A DNA stretch of 26,520 nt from an uncultured Eubacteriales bacterium (lineage in GTDB: Bacteria > Bacillota > Clostridia > Peptostreptococcales > Anaerovoracaceae), in the NCBI GenBank assembly GCA_902793875.1, contig CADBFL010000010.1, positions 1 through 26,520 of the forward strand, written 5' to 3'. The translations under genes were made by a program, and so were the position numbers. Within the stretch, counting starts at the first letter, position 1, and each line of letters starts with the position of its first letter. The notes below the pieces were generated by a model. It saw nothing but the letters and a program-made list of their open reading frames with translations. It was not told where the DNA came from and did not search any database. Shown in pieces: positions 24,545-26,520 of this stretch.

Positions 24545-24569
24545 CCTTGATGAGTTCAGATACTAAAAT
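24541..24569 (+). promoter_or_regulatory. Strong sigma-70-type promoter before the VDG-repeat gene
   Basis: TTGACC (24541-24546) and TAAAAT (24564-24569) each match consensus at five of six positions with the ideal 17-base spacing. The -35 overlaps the last codon of the upstream gene. The start site would fall near 24576, giving a leader of about 50 bases. Confidence 0.7.
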
Positions 24570-24587
24570 ATAGGTGTAGGTTTTTGA

Positions 24588-24606
24588 GCCGCTTGCTATG
24601 AGCGGC
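24588..24606 (+). other. Leader hairpin before the VDG-repeat gene
   Basis: GCCGCT and AGCGGC form a perfect 6-bp stem around a 7-base loop, ending shortly before the AAGAGGTG ribosome binding site. Only ATTT follows, so it is a poor terminator; a stabilising 5' structure of the mRNA is more likely. Confidence 0.4.
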
Positions 24607-24627
24607 ATTTCTGAAAGAGGTGAAACG

Positions 24628-25089
24628 ATGGGAATTTTTGATGTTTTCAAGAAAGAGGATACAGCTGCAAAGGCAGAGGTAGAAAAAAAGGCAGCAGAAA
24701 AGAAAGAAGCAATGCAGAAGGCTGCAAAAGAGGCCAGAGACAACGCTGTAAAGACTGCTGAAGCAGTAGAAAAGGCAGCTGAGAAGAAAGTAGCCGAAGC
24801 CGCAAAGAAGGCTGACGCCGAGAAGTTCAAACTCGATGTAGACGGCATCTGGGGCGAAAAGACCATTTCGGCAACGCAGCACCTTCTGGGATGCACTGTA
24901 GACGGCATCTGCGGTCCTGATACAGTAAGCGCCATCCAGAAAAAGGTCGGAGCGACAGTAGACGGCGTCTGGGGCGAAGAGACGACTTCGAAGATGCAGA
25001 AGTTCCTCGGAGTGGAAGAAGACGGCAAGGAAGGCCCTGTAACATTCTCCGCATGGCAGAAATGGGTCAACAAGGAGCTCGGCTTCTAG
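24628..25089 (+). CDS. Coiled-coil protein with four 20-residue VDG repeats (peptidoglycan-binding-like), no signal peptide
   Basis: The 153-residue protein starts at ATG 24628 after AAGAGGTG. Residues 1-70 are Ala/Lys/Glu-rich and almost certainly a long charged helix or coiled coil, opening with MGIFDVFKKED. Residues 71-150 are four tandem units of exactly 20 residues, of the pattern VDGxWGxxTxxxxQxxLGx. The last unit (EEDGKEG) is divergent. The pattern resembles the DG-x-x-G-x-x-T core of peptidoglycan-binding domains in lysins and spore or phage enzymes. Yet there is no signal peptide or transmembrane helix, so it would stay in the cytoplasm unless exported another way or released by lysis. 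Its own strong promoter and terminator and its biased codons (GTA, GCA, AAG) suggest high expression. Function is unknown. Confidence 0.85.
   Translation: MGIFDVFKKEDTAAKAEVEKKAAEKKEAMQKAAKEARDNAVKTAEAVEKAAEKKVAEAAKKADAEKFKLDVDGIWGEKTISATQHLLGCTVDGICGPDTVSAIQKKVGATVDGVWGEETTSKMQKFLGVEEDGKEGPVTFSAWQKWVNKELGF
24838..25077 (+). repeat. Four tandem 60-bp coding repeats
   Basis: GTAGACGGC or a close variant recurs at 24838, 24898, 24958 and 25018, an exact 60-base period. The units agree best in the first nine codons and diverge afterward, so they are old duplications held by protein structure. Confidence 0.9.
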
Positions 25090-25122
25090 TATCACGCATG
25101 ATGCAGATCATTCAGATACCGG

Positions 25123-25151
25123 CGGCGCATCACCCGGATGCGCCGTTTTTT
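25123..25151 (+). terminator. Rho-independent terminator of the VDG-repeat gene
   Basis: CGGCGCATC and GATGCGCCG form a perfect 9-bp stem with loop ACCCG, followed directly by TTTTTT. It lies 34 bases after the stop codon and separates this gene from mnmA. Confidence 0.93.
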
Positions 25152-25154
25152 CTG

Positions 25155-25183
25155 TTCATTTATCTGCGTTTTTAGAGTACAAT
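25155..25183 (+). promoter_or_regulatory. Candidate promoter of mnmA
   Basis: TACAAT at 25178-25183 is a good -10 hexamer (5 of 6). TTCATT stands 17 bases upstream and is a poor -35. It directly follows the terminator and lies 37 bases before the mnmA start. Confidence 0.45.
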
Positions 25184-25220
25184 ACACATGTTGCAGCTGC
25201 ATTGAAAGAAGGTACGGGTT

Positions 25221-26241
25221 ATGGCAAGGGTCGTGGTCGGTCTTTCGGGAGGCGTTGACAGCGCAGTCGCTGCGTATCTCCTGAAAAAAGAAGGTCATCA
25301 GGTGATAGGAGCCACGCTCAGGACGTGGGAGGCCGGGAGCGGAGCCTACAGCCGCTGCTGCGACATTTCGGATGCCCGCAGGACCGCCATGCAGCTTGAG
25401 ATCCCGTATTACAATATCAACAGCCTTCCGGAATTCACAAAGCATGTCACTGAGCCTTTCATGGAGGCGTATGTTGACGGCCTGACTCCGAATCCCTGTG
25501 TCGCCTGCAACAGATATGTAAAATGGGAGCGCATGCTGAGATTCGCCGACGAGGTGAATGCCGGATACATCGCCACGGGCCACTATGCCCGCATCGTAAG
25601 GACGGATGAGGGCAGATATACGGTGAAACAGGCCGCGGAAGCCGCCAAGGACCAGACCTACATGCTGTACATGCTTACCCAGGACCAGCTGAAGAGAACG
25701 CTCATGCCGCTCGCTGATCTTGCAAAGGACGATGTAAGGCGGATAGCTGCCGAAGCAGGGCTGGATGTTGCGGGAAAAAGCGATTCACAGGAGATATGCT
25801 TCGTGCTCGACGGAGGCTATGCAGAATACATAAACTCGCATTTCGACGGCATGCTGCCGCCTCCGGGAGACTTCCTTGATACCGAAGGCAATGTCGTCGG
25901 CAGGCACAGAGGCATCATCAACTACACTGTCGGCCAGAGGAAGGGCCTCGGCGTCGCGCTCGGACATCCGGTCTACGTAAAAGAGATAGATCCAGTGCGA
26001 AACGTCGTGATACTGGGCGATGAGGAGTCGGTCAGAGTCAGCAGGATCACGGTGAGAGGCCTCAGCTTCATGTCCGTAGAGGAATCATCATCCTGCGGCG
26101 CCGGCTTTCATAGAAAGGACGGGGGCCGACGAGGCAGTGATCACTTTCGGGGAGCCTGTAAAAGCTCCGGCGCCGGGACAGGCAGCGGTATTCTACGACA
26201 GCGAAATGAGAGTGATGGGCGGAGGCACCATTTCAAGGTGA
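25221..26241 (+). pseudogene. mnmA: tRNA-specific 2-thiouridylase MnmA, 3' part frameshifted with small deletion
   Basis: MnmA puts sulfur on the wobble uridine of tRNAs for Lys, Glu and Gln. The N-terminal ATP-pyrophosphatase loop SGGVDSA is at residues 9-15. The two catalytic cysteines are C93 in NPCVACN and C193 in SQEICFV, and GHYA and the YTVGQRKGLG motif are also present. The frame follows the family up to FMSVEE near 26083. The family's C-terminal beta-barrel end (PGQAAVFYD then GGGTI) is found only in the next frame, from about 26083 to a stop at 26239-26241. About 13-14 residues that normally join the two parts (the VKIRY region) are absent, so roughly 40 bases are missing as well. 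In the original frame translation would run to 26279 with an unrelated tail. A sequence error, or a second mnmA elsewhere, is possible. ATG 25221 follows GAAAGAAGG. Confidence 0.8.
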
Positions 26242-26265
26242 AAAAAGACAGACGGAGGAACGGAC

Positions 26266-26490
26266 ATGGACATATATGACGAGATAGAACTTCAGGAATG
26301 CCCTTACTGCGGAGGAGCGGGGCTTCTTGATGACGGAAACGGCTGGTGCTGGACCGTGACATGCATGGACTGCGGATCACAGACAGGGGAGTTCGGTTAC
26401 GGCAATGATGCTGAACGAACAGAAGCCGCAAGGAAGGCTGCTTACGTGTGGAACATAGGCAAGGTGATAAGAAGCGATCTGAGCGAATAG
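26266..26490 (+). CDS. Lar-like (restriction-alleviation family) zinc-ribbon protein
   Basis: A 74-residue protein with two Cys pairs, CPYCGG near residue 12 and CMDCGS near 33, and a C-terminal Ala-rich helix ending AAYVWN. This is the layout of the Lar-type family (AAxxWN ending), often found on phages and plasmids. Lar of the Rac prophage eases type I restriction, but most family members are untested. GACGGAGG lies 7 bases before ATG. It follows the broken mnmA by 24 bases (overlapping the misread tail). No phage gene is in the window, so the name should not be taken as proof of function. Confidence 0.75.
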   Translation: MDIYDEIELQECPYCGGAGLLDDGNGWCWTVTCMDCGSQTGEFGYGNDAERTEAARKAAYVWNIGKVIRSDLSE

Positions 26491-26520
26491 GAACGAATAC
26501 TTAAGCATATGTTCAGAAGC

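Noticed and set aside
24588..24606. Hairpin as terminator of the YkvI gene
   Set aside because: The stem is only 6 bp with ATTT after it, and it lies downstream of a strong promoter, so a leader structure is more likely.
24838..25077. 60-bp periodic array as a CRISPR
   Set aside because: The units are coding, in frame and contiguous with no spacers, and conservation follows codons.

Overview
The window is a gene-dense stretch of a bacterial chromosome. Ribosome binding sites are of the AGGAGG type, 4-base ATGA gene overlaps are common, and pyrB and pyrI are separate neighbouring genes. Isoleucine is often ATA and arginine often AGA/AGG, with a fairly balanced GC content. Together these suggest an anaerobic member of the Bacillota, class Clostridia. 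I cannot name the genus from sequence alone.

Bases 1-9826 hold a co-oriented cluster of divergent adenylate-forming (ANL, AMP-binding) enzymes and transporters. In order it has the C-terminus of one ANL enzyme, a tiny acidic Cys-containing protein, a GPH-type symporter, a MATE transporter fused to a GHKL/HATPase domain, a 945-residue esterase-ANL fusion, a second GPH symporter, and a third ANL gene broken by an internal deletion plus frameshift. At 9827-9934 a TTGACA-containing promoter with a near-palindromic operator starts a second block: a MarR regulator, a small protein with a Pro-Ala-Lys-Lys repeat tail, and an intact 602-residue ANL enzyme. The ANL and GPH genes are clearly duplicated within the window. 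The cluster looks like an undescribed system for importing, releasing and activating organic acids, or for modifying and exporting a small molecule. No catabolic enzyme or carrier protein is present to settle which.

From 12611 to 18779 the same strand carries a small membrane protein, an 853-residue MscS-type channel with two large extracytoplasmic sensor-like regions, an M29 aminopeptidase, and a membrane-anchored SpoIIE/PP2C phosphatase. A strong terminator follows. A convergent gene (18834-20510, minus) encodes a GGDEF-EAL protein whose cyclase motif is degenerate (GGDQF) and whose EAL motifs look intact, so it is probably a c-di-GMP phosphodiesterase.

A divergent promoter region, with the same extended -10 (TGCTATAAT) facing each way, separates it from pyrB-pyrI. 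These are followed without a gap by a lipoprotein class-3 lipase and a YkvI-type membrane protein. A strongly signalled single-gene unit (24628-25089) then encodes a coiled-coil protein ending in four exact 20-residue VDG repeats without a signal peptide. The window closes with mnmA, whose 3' part is frameshifted by an apparent small deletion, and a Lar-like zinc-ribbon protein.

The two broken genes (third ANL and mnmA) show lesions of similar size and identical frame effect, which could be genuine decay or a shared sequencing/assembly artefact. No tRNA, rRNA, CRISPR array or insertion sequence was recognised.
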